Shown one piece after another: positions 9,109-18,400 of a stretch of DNA of 64,000 bases (positions within the stretch are counted from its first letter, which is position 1; each line of letters opens with the position of its first letter). The notes below the pieces were generated by a model that worked only from the letters and a program-made list of their open reading frames with translations, searched no databases and was not told the DNA's origin. Position numbers and translations under genes: made by a program. Origin of the DNA: Weissella tructae (GTDB lineage: Bacteria; Bacillota; Bacilli; Lactobacillales; Lactobacillaceae); contig NZ_CP007588.1 in NCBI RefSeq assembly GCF_000732905.1, forward strand, positions 1,054,001 to 1,118,000. Reading direction: 5' to 3'.

Positions 9109-10410
9109 ATGAATGATAAAGTTACGCAGTTTTTAGAAAAGTATTTACAGCCTGTTGGGGTTAAGTTAGCGGCCAACAAACCATTAAATGCGATTCGTGA
9201 TGGTATTGCCTTGAGCATGCCCCTGGTTATCGTTGGATCAATGGCTTTGTTGATTGCCAACGGATTCTCAATTGAACCCTTTAAAGAATGGTTAATTAGT
9301 ACCGGTATCTTTGATTGGCTAGTTAAGATTGTGAATTCTAGTTTCGGTTTGATTGGTTTAGTCGCCTCATTTGGTATTGCTTACCGCTATGCTGAATCAC
9401 ATGGTACAGATGCCTTGTCAGCCGGAGTCTTGTCATTGGCAAGCTTCTTCTTGATTACACCTGATTTGATGGGTGGCGCTGAAGGCTTGCAGACAGGAAT
9501 CGCCTACAGTTACCTAGGTGCTGGTGGTTTGTTCGCTGCTATCTTAGTCGCCTTAATCAGTACAGCCATCTTTAACTGGTTCGTGAGCCATAATATTCGA
9601 ATTAAGATGCCTGACGGTGTGCCACCTGCTGTCTCAAACTCATTTGCGGCGTTGATTCCAGGTTTCGCTATCTTGGTCTTCTGGGGACTTGTTTATGCCG
9701 GAATGCAAATGACACCATTTGAAAACGTACACCAAATTCTACAAGTTTTGTTAGGACAACCATTGAGTGCCTTTGGTGGTTCATTGGCCGGTGCGATTGT
9801 CGTGACTATTTTGACATCACTACTATGGTTCATCGGAATCCACGGTGGTAACATCACTGGTGCTGTTATGAGTCCCATTTGGCTAGCCTTGATGGCTGAA
9901 AACTTGAGTGCTTACCAAGCAGATGCAAATGCAGTTATGCCACATATCGTGACACAACCATTTATGGACTTCTTCGTTTACCTTGGTGGTGGAGGTGCCA
10001 CATTAGGATTAGTTTTGGCTATGTGGATCGTCGCTAAGTCTGCCCGTTACAAGACGCTTGAAAAATTGATTACACCACCTGGAATGTTCAATATTAATGA
10101 ACCAACAATGTTCGGTGTGCCAGTTGTTTTGAATGTTAGCCTAATTATTCCATTCGTGATGGTACCGGTTGTAAATGCCATCATCACCTATACTGCAATG
10201 GCAACCGGTCTTGTCCATGCGACTGTCGGAGTGGTTGTTCCTTGGGTAACACCACCAATCATTTCTGGTTTCTTGGCTACTGGATCACACATCTCAGGAG
10301 CCCTACTACAAGTTGTTTTGATTATCATCGACGTACTACTTTACTTGCCATTCATGCGTAGTATTGACCGCGCTGAATACGCACAAGAATTAGCAGCCAC
10401 AGAAAACTAA
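9109..10410 (+). CDS. PTS lactose/cellobiose-family EIIC permease
   Basis: Membrane permease subunit of a Lac-family phosphotransferase system (433 aa, about ten hydrophobic segments). The opening MNDKVTQFLEKYLQPVGVKLAANKPLNAIRDG is typical of CelB/LicC proteins, shown here only in part: the KVTQFLEKYLQP and RDGIALSMPLVIVGS motifs are diagnostic. IGIHGGNITGAVMSPI and the FNINEPTMFG loop belong to the sugar- and phosphate-transfer site. The start at 9109 has GGAGG 8 nt upstream; an in-frame ATG at 9073 lacks an SD. IIB and IIA are encoded after the intervening DUF871 gene, making a complete transporter. The sugar is unknown, a beta-disaccharide or muropeptide-derived sugar being plausible. Confidence 0.92.
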   Translation: MNDKVTQFLEKYLQPVGVKLAANKPLNAIRDGIALSMPLVIVGSMALLIANGFSIEPFKEWLISTGIFDWLVKIVNSSFGLIGLVASFGIAYRYAESHGTDALSAGVLSLASFFLITPDLMGGAEGLQTGIAYSYLGAGGLFAAILVALISTAIFNWFVSHNIRIKMPDGVPPAVSNSFAALIPGFAILVFWGLVYAGMQMTPFENVHQILQVLLGQPLSAFGGSLAGAIVVTILTSLLWFIGIHGGNITGAVMSPIWLALMAENLSAYQADANAVMPHIVTQPFMDFFVYLGGGGATLGLVLAMWIVAKSARYKTLEKLITPPGMFNINEPTMFGVPVVLNVSLIIPFVMVPVVNAIITYTAMATGLVHATVGVVVPWVTPPIISGFLATGSHISGALLQVVLIIIDVLLYLPFMRSIDRAEYAQELAATEN

Positions 10411-10428
10411 CAAAAAGAGGAATTCGAT

Positions 10429-11553
10429 ATGCATGAATTAGGTATCTCGATTTATCCATCGCAGTCATCTTTTGCTGACATGCGTGATTATTTAAACACC
10501 GCTCATGATTTAGGTTACAGCCGTATCTTCACCTCACTCTTAGAAGTTACCGGCGATACGCAAGAAGTGGTCGACAAGTTTAAGCAAATTATTGCCCACG
10601 GGAATGACTTACACATGGCCACAACCATTGATATCAATCCCCGTTTGTTTGATCAACTAGGCATCACCTACGATGACTTAAGTTTCTTTCACGAACTTGG
10701 TGTCGCTGCGATTCGTTTGGATGAAGGCTTTACTGGCTATGAAGAAGCCAAGATGACCTACAATCCATACAACATTAAAATTGAAACGAATATTTCACGT
10801 GGCCAACACTACATTGATATGGTCTGGGACTTTGGGCCTAATCCACGTAATTTAATCGGATCACATAATTTCTACCCACAAGTTCGAACAGGATTAGAGC
10901 AAGGCTACTTTGTGGAGACGACATTACGCTACAAGCAATACAATCTAGAAACATCAGCCTTTATTGATGGTGATACTGGAAAATTAGGCCCTTGGCCAAC
11001 GTCTGACAAAATGGTTTCAATGGAAGCACAACGTCAAATGTCACCAAGCAGCCAGGTCCAACTACTGAAGCAATTAAATGTGATTGATAATTTGTTCATT
11101 AGTAGTTCATTACTAGATGCCACTGAATTAGCGGCGATCCGTGATGCGTATCTAACGCCCTATCCTGTTTTGGAAGTCACTCTAGCCGATGACATTTCGC
11201 AACTCGAAAAGAAAATTGTGCTTGATGAAATACATCTCTATCGTGGGGATTATTCAGGTTACATGATTCGTTCAACTCAGCCTCGTATTACCTACGCTGC
11301 AGAATCAGTGCCTGCCCACAACACCCTTGATATTCATGCTGGTGATATCATCGTCGGTAACGATGGCTTCGGACAATACAAAGGTGAAATGCAAATCGCA
11401 CTAAAAGACTGGGAAAATGACGGTCGCGTCAACATCGTAGGGCATGTGTCCACTGAGAACCTACCCGTTCTGGCAAGCATTAAGCCTGGCAAACATTTAC
11501 TCTTACTCAACAATAAAGGAGCCTTATCATGGCAGAAAAAGTTATTATGTTAG
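10429..11553 (+). CDS. DUF871 / MupG-like 6-phospho-glycosidase (GH170-type)
   Basis: A 374-residue cytoplasmic protein of the DUF871 (outer surface protein) family. It has an N-terminal TIM barrel (LGISIYPSQSSFADMRDYL; TTIDINPRLFDQLGI; AIRLDEGF; NFYPQVRTGL) and a C-terminal cyclophilin-like domain (from about residue 250). Characterised relatives (MupG of S. aureus and B. subtilis) hydrolyse MurNAc-6P-GlcNAc. Here the gene lies inside a Lac-family PTS operon instead of beside MurQ/MurP, so it probably cleaves the 6-phospho-disaccharide delivered by this PTS. Its 3' end overlaps the IIB gene by 25 nt, which suggests translational coupling. The exact substrate is inference. Confidence 0.85.
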   Translation: MHELGISIYPSQSSFADMRDYLNTAHDLGYSRIFTSLLEVTGDTQEVVDKFKQIIAHGNDLHMATTIDINPRLFDQLGITYDDLSFFHELGVAAIRLDEGFTGYEEAKMTYNPYNIKIETNISRGQHYIDMVWDFGPNPRNLIGSHNFYPQVRTGLEQGYFVETTLRYKQYNLETSAFIDGDTGKLGPWPTSDKMVSMEAQRQMSPSSQVQLLKQLNVIDNLFISSSLLDATELAAIRDAYLTPYPVLEVTLADDISQLEKKIVLDEIHLYRGDYSGYMIRSTQPRITYAAESVPAHNTLDIHAGDIIVGNDGFGQYKGEMQIALKDWENDGRVNIVGHVSTENLPVLASIKPGKHLLLLNNKGALSWQKKLLC

Positions 11554-11852
11554 CGTGTGCTGCGGGGATGTCTACATCACTGATGGTACAAAAGATTCAA
11601 GAAGCTGCGACGGCTGAAGGTAAAGATTATGAAGTGTTTGCCAAATCAACCGCTGATGTCGAACAACAATTAAACTCTGATAAGATCCCAAATGTTGTTT
11701 TACTTGGCCCTCAAGTGTCTTACCTAAAAAATGACATCAAGACAAAGACAGATGCCAAAGGAATTCCCATGGACGTCATGCCGATGATGGACTACGGCAT
11801 GATGAATGGTGTCAATATTTTGAAGTTTGCTGAAGATCTAATGGAGAATTAA
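11529..11852 (+). CDS. PTS lactose/cellobiose-family EIIB
   Basis: 107-residue cytoplasmic phosphocarrier that passes phosphate from IIA to the sugar bound by IIC. The phosphorylated Cys10 sits in the family loop LACAAGMSTS, and the later GPQVSYLKND matches CelA/LicB proteins. It starts inside the DUF871 gene with its own GGAG 8 nt before the ATG. Only 2 nt separate it from the IIA gene. Confidence 0.95.
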   Translation: MAEKVIMLACAAGMSTSLMVQKIQEAATAEGKDYEVFAKSTADVEQQLNSDKIPNVVLLGPQVSYLKNDIKTKTDAKGIPMDVMPMMDYGMMNGVNILKFAEDLMEN

Positions 11853-11854
11853 TC

Positions 11855-12166
11855 ATGGATGAAAAGTATATGCAAGTTGTGATGGGAATCATCATGCATG
11901 CTGGTAATGCCAAAGGGTTAGCTCATGAAGCCCTATCCGCGGCTAAAAGTAGTGACATGCCAGCTGCCCATGAATTTATGAAGCAAGCAGATGCTGCGCT
12001 ATCTGAAGCTCATAACGTTCAAACTGACCTACTAACCAAAGAAGCACAAGGTCAACACACTGAGGTTAATCTATACATGGTCCATGCCCAAGACCACTTG
12101 ATGAACGCCATTACGTACAAGGATCTCGTCCAAGAATTTATTGAACTATACGAAACACGATTATAA
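11855..12166 (+). CDS. PTS lactose/cellobiose-family EIIA
   Basis: 103-residue all-helical EIIA. It is phosphorylated by HPr, and the active His77 lies in VHAQDHLMNA, the LacF/CelC signature. The trimer metal-binding Asp80 is also present. GGAG precedes the start. It is the last gene of the four-gene PTS operon and is closed by a strong terminator. Confidence 0.95.
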   Translation: MDEKYMQVVMGIIMHAGNAKGLAHEALSAAKSSDMPAAHEFMKQADAALSEAHNVQTDLLTKEAQGQHTEVNLYMVHAQDHLMNAITYKDLVQEFIELYETRL

Positions 12167-12174
12167 ACAAATAA

Positions 12175-12207
12175 GCCCGACACAAAACTCTCTCCTTTGT
12201 GTCGGGC
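12175..12207. terminator. Bidirectional intrinsic terminator between PTS operon and haem operon
   Basis: 12-bp perfect stem GCCCGACACAAA / TTTGTGTCGGGC with a 9-nt loop. The flanks are AT-rich on both sides, and it ends both converging operons. Confidence 0.85.
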
Positions 12208-12228
12208 ATTTATTTAGTTATTCCTTAT

Positions 12229-12912
12229 TTATTTCGGTATGATTAGCTGTTTACCATCATGTGCAACAATCGTTAAAGGTAATTTAAAGGCGTTTGACAG
12301 TACTCTTTCATCCAATAAGTCTACCACTGGCCCCGTCATTAATTTTTTATCGTCATTGAGCAACCATATATTTTGACTATAGTGAAAGGCTTGCGTTAAA
12401 TCATGCAAGACCATCAAAACGGTAAACCCCCGTTTCTTTTGCAACGTCGTTAACGCGTTTAAAAATAATTGTTGGTAATGTAGATCTAGATAAGTTGTTG
12501 GCTCATCCAATAAGAGTAATGTTGGCGCTTGATGCAGGACATAACCCAACCACACCAACTGTCGTTGCCCACCTGATAAATGATGGACATGGTCATTTAA
12601 TAAATCAGTTAGTTGTAATAAGGCTAATATTTCATCATCCAACGCTCCACGCTTAATCGTCAGTAATTCACGCACGGTTAATGGTTCAAACAATTCATTC
12701 GTTTGCGCCAATAAAGCCAGATTATCGGGGATGTTCGTTATTACCCCCATATCCGGTTTAATGGATTGCGTCACAAGTTTTAAGAGTGTTGATTTACCAA
12801 TCCCATTAGGTCCAATTAGGGTCGTAATTTGATGTGGGATTAACGTCGCATTAACGTCGTTGAAGATTGTTTTGCCATCGATTGTGTACGACACATTTTG
12901 TAATTGCATCAT
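12229..12912 (-). CDS. ABC transporter ATPase, haem/iron uptake (FecE/FhuC type)
   Basis: A 227-residue nucleotide-binding subunit with Walker A GPNGIGKST, Q-loop LLAQT, signature LSGGQRQ, Walker B LLLLDEPT and H-loop LHD. It is short for the FecE/FhuC group (usually 250 or more). It starts one nucleotide after the permease stop, with GAGG inside the end of that gene, so the two are coupled. Two adjacent ATGs could serve as the start. Context with NEAT proteins and an IsdE-like receptor makes it the energy-coupling component of haem import. Confidence 0.9.
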   Translation of the reverse strand: MMQLQNVSYTIDGKTIFNDVNATLIPHQITTLIGPNGIGKSTLLKLVTQSIKPDMGVITNIPDNLALLAQTNELFEPLTVRELLTIKRGALDDEILALLQLTDLLNDHVHHLSGGQRQLVWLGYVLHQAPTLLLLDEPTTYLDLHYQQLFLNALTTLQKKRGFTVLMVLHDLTQAFHYSQNIWLLNDDKKLMTGPVVDLLDERVLSNAFKLPLTIVAHDGKQLIIPK

Positions 12913-12913
12913 C

Positions 12914-13843
12914 TTAAGATCCTCGCTTCATTAGGAGCACGATGAATAATGGACCACTAATCGCCAACAATACTGCACTAGCTGGCAATTCGGTTGGCGC
13001 CATAACTGTTCGCGCCAGTGTATCCGCGTTTAACAGCAATAGGCTACCCCATAAACTCGTCGGGATAAGTAGGCTTTGCGCTTTTGCGTCCGGAAAGAAT
13101 GTCCGTGATAACTGCGGTAAAATTGCACCAAAAAAGAAGACAACTCCCAATAAACTAGTAACAACCCCGCTCCAAAGACCAACAATGCCCAACACAAGAT
13201 AAACGAGCTTGTGTTCGGGGATATTAAGCAAACGTAATTGCTCTGTTGATAGTGCAAAATACTTTAAATTAGGCCAAATCATGATAAGGACTATCAATCC
13301 CAATAGCAACAAGACGAACAATTGTCCGACTTGTGACCAGGTCACTGTACTCAATGATGGTAACGGTACACCAAAGCCATCCGTTGTTAATTGCGTCAAC
13401 GATTGAAATGTCATTGCCGTAGCAATCCCAACTAAGATAAGACGTAAAGCTGAACTTTGTTTTGGCGTGTACATTCGCCAAATAAAAAGTAATCCGATAC
13501 CAAAAATACCAGAAATCAGAACATTCGCCTTCGTTAAAATTGGTAACAAAACAATTAGACACATCGTCAAAAATTGTGAACCATTCATGATTCCAATAAT
13601 TGATGCATCCACTAGACGATTACGTAAAACAAGCTGCAATAAAATACTACTCATGCCAATCATCGCACCACCTAAGATGGCCACAATAACTCGCGGTAAC
13701 CGATAATTAATCAACATCTGCCAAACGTCAGCTTGTCCTTGTAGTAAGGCAGTCGGTGATAAATACGTGCTTCCTAACAATAAAGCCGCCCCGATACTCA
13801 TTAAAAGGGCGGCTGTCAGGATGCCATTATATGCTTGACGCAT
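12914..13843 (-). CDS. FecCD-family permease, haem/iron uptake
   Basis: A 309-residue membrane permease with about nine hydrophobic segments. Family traces include NYRLPRVIVAILGGAMIGMSS in TM2-3 (LPR-IVAI-GA) and, near the end, APTELPASAV, a variant of the usual ELPVG. It is a little shorter than typical FecD/IsdF proteins (about 320-330). AAGGAG lies 8 nt before the ATG. It sits 15 nt after the binding-protein gene and 1 nt before the ATPase. The role is translocation of haem or an iron complex across the membrane. Confidence 0.9.
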   Translation of the reverse strand: MRQAYNGILTAALLMSIGAALLLGSTYLSPTALLQGQADVWQMLINYRLPRVIVAILGGAMIGMSSILLQLVLRNRLVDASIIGIMNGSQFLTMCLIVLLPILTKANVLISGIFGIGLLFIWRMYTPKQSSALRLILVGIATAMTFQSLTQLTTDGFGVPLPSLSTVTWSQVGQLFVLLLLGLIVLIMIWPNLKYFALSTEQLRLLNIPEHKLVYLVLGIVGLWSGVVTSLLGVVFFFGAILPQLSRTFFPDAKAQSLLIPTSLWGSLLLLNADTLARTVMAPTELPASAVLLAISGPLFIVLLMKRGS

Positions 13844-13858
13844 AAGCTGGTCTCCTTC

Positions 13859-14749
13859 TTAATTTTTTTGTGTTTCTGCTAACCAATCTTGAATTTGTTT
13901 AAATGCTTTTGGCGCATTCATATTTGCCGTCATACTAAATGTTGGTTCTTTGGCTTGATAGACATGTTGCTCTTTGACTGCTTTAATTGTCTGCCAATTA
14001 GCTGATTTAAATTCTGCTTGGAAACTCTCGAAGACAGAATCCTCCATCGCATGGGCCATCGTAATAATAACATCAGGTTGTTCTGTCGCAATTTGTTCGA
14101 TGTTTGGTTGCACATAATCACTCTTTGCTTGGCTAGTTGTGATGACATTTCCACCAGCTCGTTCAATCAAATCACCGACGTAACTATACTTGGTCCCCGC
14201 TAAGAATGATCCACCGGGCATCCCCATTAACAAGAGCACCTTCGGATGGTGCTGTGTTGTTGTGTCTTTTAAATCAAGTTTAGCTTTTAATCTTTTTGCT
14301 TCAGCAGTCTTACCATAGGTTTCCCCTAGGTAAGTCAGACTATCTTGTAAGTCACCGACCGTCTTAAAATCTAGGATTTCAGTCCGAATATGATCACTCG
14401 TTAACTTTTGTTGATAATCATCGACTAAAGCCGCATCCACATACACTGCATCTGGTTTTAACGATGCAATTTTTTCAATGTTTGGTGAAATATGATTTCC
14501 CACTTGTGGTAAATCTTGATAACAGTTCGGAACATTTTGTTTCGCCCCCGGTGTCGCAACACCAACCACTTGGTCGATACCTAATTGGTCAAAGACTTGT
14601 GTTTGCGCATTGGTAGTCGTGACCACCCGATTAAGAGTCGTCCTGTCACTTTCATCGTTAGTCACTAAGATCAACCATACCCAACCACCAATCAAAATCA
14701 ACAATAAAATCAAACACATAGATAATAGTCGTATTTGTATTTTTGACAT
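13859..14749 (-). CDS. IsdE-like haem/iron substrate-binding protein, membrane-anchored
   Basis: A 296-residue type III periplasmic-binding-protein fold (FepB/BtuF/IsdE group): TTTNAQTQVFDQLGIDQVVGV, PNIEKIASLKPDAVYVD, VLLLMGMPGGSFLAG and PNIEQIATEQPDVIITMAHAM mark the two lobes. It should receive haem from the NEAT proteins and hand it to the permease. Unlike most Gram-positive receptors it has no lipobox; residues 8-33 form a hydrophobic helix with no Cys at its end, so it is probably tethered by an uncleaved signal anchor. The start at 14749 follows the preceding stop by one nucleotide, with AAGGAAG as SD. The haem ligands cannot be assigned by eye. Confidence 0.87.
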   Translation of the reverse strand: MSKIQIRLLSMCLILLLILIGGWVWLILVTNDESDRTTLNRVVTTTNAQTQVFDQLGIDQVVGVATPGAKQNVPNCYQDLPQVGNHISPNIEKIASLKPDAVYVDAALVDDYQQKLTSDHIRTEILDFKTVGDLQDSLTYLGETYGKTAEAKRLKAKLDLKDTTTQHHPKVLLLMGMPGGSFLAGTKYSYVGDLIERAGGNVITTSQAKSDYVQPNIEQIATEQPDVIITMAHAMEDSVFESFQAEFKSANWQTIKAVKEQHVYQAKEPTFSMTANMNAPKAFKQIQDWLAETQKN

Positions 14750-14750
14750 C

Positions 14751-15491
14751 TTACTTCTTCCTTGATGTGTACCAAATAACACCAACGGCCACTAAAATCC
14801 CGCCTAATAAACCACCAACAGTCGTGATAACCATTTGCTTTACAAGCTTCCCATTATCATTTTGTTTTTTAACTGGCTTACTTTCAGATTTTTCTTTCGT
14901 AGCGTGTTCGGTTGAGGCGACACTCTCAGCGCTGGTCCGTTCACTTGTCTTCACAGCTGATTGTTCAGTTTCACTTTTACTGTCCACGTTAGTTGTTTCT
15001 GTATTTTGCTTCACTGATTCTGCCTGTGCCGTTACTGTTTTTGTATCTAGCACGATGCTGTCCGCAGCTAATTGCAAGCCAACATTGTAGGTGTGGTGAT
15101 AATTGATATTATCAACATCAACCTTGATAACGGCCGCATGACGCTCAGTGACTGCATTTGTCTGGTAAGAATACGTAATCGTCTGTGTATCGCCATTATC
15201 CGTTTTTGAAACATTTGCAGGCGCACCATCAATACTGATAATTTGAACTGGATAATTGCCCAGATTCTTATTTGTCGTGACCGTTGAAGTCACAGTGTAT
15301 AAACCATCCCCGTTTGATGTAACACTCGCCGAGTTTGAAAAATACGATGCCGCATAAGAGGTATCATTGGTCCCATCTTTTAGAACAGACAAAGGCACAG
15401 TTTGCTCAGCAGCATTCATAGATAGCGGCATCATCAATAACATCCCCAATGATACCAAAAGCCCCATCATAATTTTTTTCGTGATATGCAT
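14751..15491 (-). CDS. Membrane-anchored single-NEAT-domain haem-binding protein
   Basis: A 246-residue surface protein with signal peptide 1-28, one NEAT domain at about 30-145, a Ser/Thr/Glu/Lys-rich stalk at 145-205, and a C-terminal membrane helix (215-240) ending TSRKK. The NEAT domain keeps both haem-binding signatures: SYAASY in the 3-10 helix (SxxxxY) and YHHTY in the last hairpin (YxxxY, whose first Tyr ligates haem iron in Isd proteins). No LPXTG is present, so anchoring is by the membrane helix. It lies 8 nt after the LRR-NEAT gene and 1 nt before the receptor gene. Expected role: passing haem through the wall to the receptor. Confidence 0.9.
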   Translation of the reverse strand: MHITKKIMMGLLVSLGMLLMMPLSMNAAEQTVPLSVLKDGTNDTSYAASYFSNSASVTSNGDGLYTVTSTVTTNKNLGNYPVQIISIDGAPANVSKTDNGDTQTITYSYQTNAVTERHAAVIKVDVDNINYHHTYNVGLQLAADSIVLDTKTVTAQAESVKQNTETTNVDSKSETEQSAVKTSERTSAESVASTEHATKEKSESKPVKKQNDNGKLVKQMVITTVGGLLGGILVAVGVIWYTSRKK

Positions 15492-15499
15492 GCCTTTAC

Positions 15500-18400
15500 C
15501 TACCCTTTAAAAATGATCCAACCAAGCGTTGTCGCAATGAAACCTAACAGAACGGAAATAATTCCGCCAATGACAAGCACCATATTATTCATGTGGTTTG
15601 ATTCTGCATCATTCGGTTGTGATTCTTGACTAGCGTTGTCAGCGGCCAAATTAAGCCCTTTATCTAACTTATCGTTGTCTTTAGACTTAGCTTTTGTATC
15701 TGTCCCTGACTTGTCAGCAGCACTGTTATCATCGTTTGCTGTCTTTTCTTGATCCGTTAATTGGCGGGTTACTGGTTGTAACATTTGTGGCACAGGTGTC
15801 CCAACCGTGTTAGTTCCATTTGTTCCTAAGGCAGTCACATGATTACTTGTGCTTGCAACACCACTAAACCCTGGCGTTAAACGTAGTGAGAATGGTTGTG
15901 ATTCCTTAATAATACCTGGTACGTCGACGTCCACGTGACCAGTAATCACTGAATCCAACATTGATGTAGGCAATGTGACTGTGTACCCATTACCCGAACG
16001 TACCGTTGCTTGTCCTGCAAGTGTTAGGCGCGTAATCATGTTTGCTGAGTTAGCCCCATTCGCAAAAATCGTAATCGTCGCTTGATCACCATTAATCACA
16101 ACGTGAGCCACATTCAACATGTAATCAGCCATCACAGAGCTTTGGCTGGTCCCTTGCTTTAGGAATTGTGCTGTGTAGTTGTATTGACTGTTATTGTTAC
16201 GGGAAACATTCTTCATCCCTACAATACGCCCATTTTCAGCATTTGATCCCTTAGACTTTGATTCCACATGCTTTACTTTTGTGTCAGACTTTCCAGTTGG
16301 TTGTTTCTTATCCACATGCTTACTTACTTGACGTCCATCTAAACGTAGTGTGAATGGTTGATTTTCATTGAATTCACCCATACCAGGAATGAAGGTTGAA
16401 ACACCCACAAAGCCAGCCAATTCGATTGACGCCTTAGTTTGCAATTTTTCTTTACCTAAATTGAAATAGAATTTATTACCATCACGTTTGAAGTAGTTCT
16501 TACCATTCAGTGATAGATTCTTAATCATTTCAGCTGACTTACTATCAGCCGCACTAATCACAACATATTGTTGTCCATCTTGGTAATACATTTCGGCTTT
16601 ATTTGTCATATATTGTGCCATGACAGATTTTTGAGCCGTTCCTTCTTTCAAATAATGCGCCTTATAAGTAACGACTTCTTGCTTGTTTACAGATGTATTC
16701 GGCTTTTTATTAGATCCATCATTTTTTGATGCACCATTTTTATCCTTATTCCCATCTGGTTGCTTATTTTGATCAGGCTTCTTGTTTCCATCTGGTTGCT
16801 TGTTATCGGTATCTGGCTTTTTATTACCATCAGTTCCATTATCTTTACCAGAGTCTTTATCATCGGTGTTTGTATTCCCACCATTGATCTTAAAGAACAC
16901 ATCATATTTATGGTCATACTTCATCACATCAGGATTAATCTTAACGTGCATGTTTTCTTTAAATGGCTTACCAGCAAGTTCTTCATCCCCTACTTGGAAG
17001 CGGTATTCCAAAGTATAACTTTCACCAATTAGTTTGGTTGATACCTTTTCACCCTTTAAGAAGGTAATACTTTCTGCACCATATGACTTAGGAACCACGA
17101 CTTTGATCAGTAATGCTTTTTTCCCATTCTCTTGTGTTTCAATCAATGCATCAGATTGCACAAAGTTACTAGCAACAGATGTCAAATTGCTTCCATCACC
17201 TTTAAATACTGAGATATTAACAGGTAATTTTTCTGGTGTCTTATCTGCTTCTTTAGGTTTGATTGGTTGTGAGATAGTTCCTGAAAAACGTACCAGACTA
17301 TCGTTAGCATCACCTGCCCAAGCCATGTAGACGGCTTCATCTTTATCAACGTTGATATCACTTAATTTGATACCGCCATCAACCATTTGTAATTGCCCAT
17401 CAGATTGTAATGTTACAGGTAATCCATTCCCTAGACGTGATTTCACAACGATTGGGACAAGATCGATACCCTTTTGCTCATTCACAGCCATGGCTGGTAA
17501 GGTCACAGATTGATACTTAGCATTCACCCAAGTTAGTTGTGACAGATTTTGTAATGGGCTTAAATCAAAGATTTGATTACGTAACATTGTCAAAGAACTC
17601 AAATTAGGCATGTTCTTTAACACTGAGATATCTGACACCCTGTTGTTTGAGAAACCTAACGTTTGTAAATTAGTTAATCCAGCTAATGGCGCTAATGACG
17701 TCACACCATCTTTACTGAAATCCAAGGTCGTCAGATTCGTCAATTGACTTAGACTGCTTAGATCTGAAATTTGGTCATTAAAGTCAATCGCCAAACTTTC
17801 CATGTCTTTCATACCCGCAAAAACAGTCATTTGCTCATTTGATAGACCCATTTGTGAGAAGTTACCTTTTTTCAACTTCGTCAGAGTCTTCAAAGAACTA
17901 ATATCTGAACTACGGTTATTTCCAACATGTAAACGTTCTAGATTAGTCAGATGGGAAATCGGTTCAAAATCTGTGATTTGATTTGAATTCACTTCCAAGC
18001 CAGTTAACCTAACCATATTTTTGACGCCACTGACATCCGTCAATTTATTACCAGCTACCCCTAGGAAGCGTAGATTCGTCAATTGGCTCAAATCTGGTAG
18101 CTGCGTTAATTTGTTGTTTTGCATCTCTAAGGTTTCTAGAGTTGTTAAATGACTAATTGCGGCCATTTTTTGTGGCTCTAATCCATAATCATTACCAACT
18201 AGATTTAATTCCTTAATTGCTGTTGTCTTTAAAGGCGCAAGGTCAGGGATATCCTTAGTTTTATTAAATCGTAAACTCAAAAATGATAAGTTATGTACTT
18301 GTCCTAATGGCTCCAAGCTGCTGATTGCATTTCCTGTTAAATCAAGCCACTTCAGGTTTTTTGCTTCCTCTAATCCACTTAGATCCGTTACGCCAGAATA

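Noticed and set aside
16600-16870. Repeats encoding PDGNKKPD-type units as a DNA repeat or CRISPR-like array
   Set aside because: They are a coding linker between NEAT1 and NEAT2; there are no spacers.
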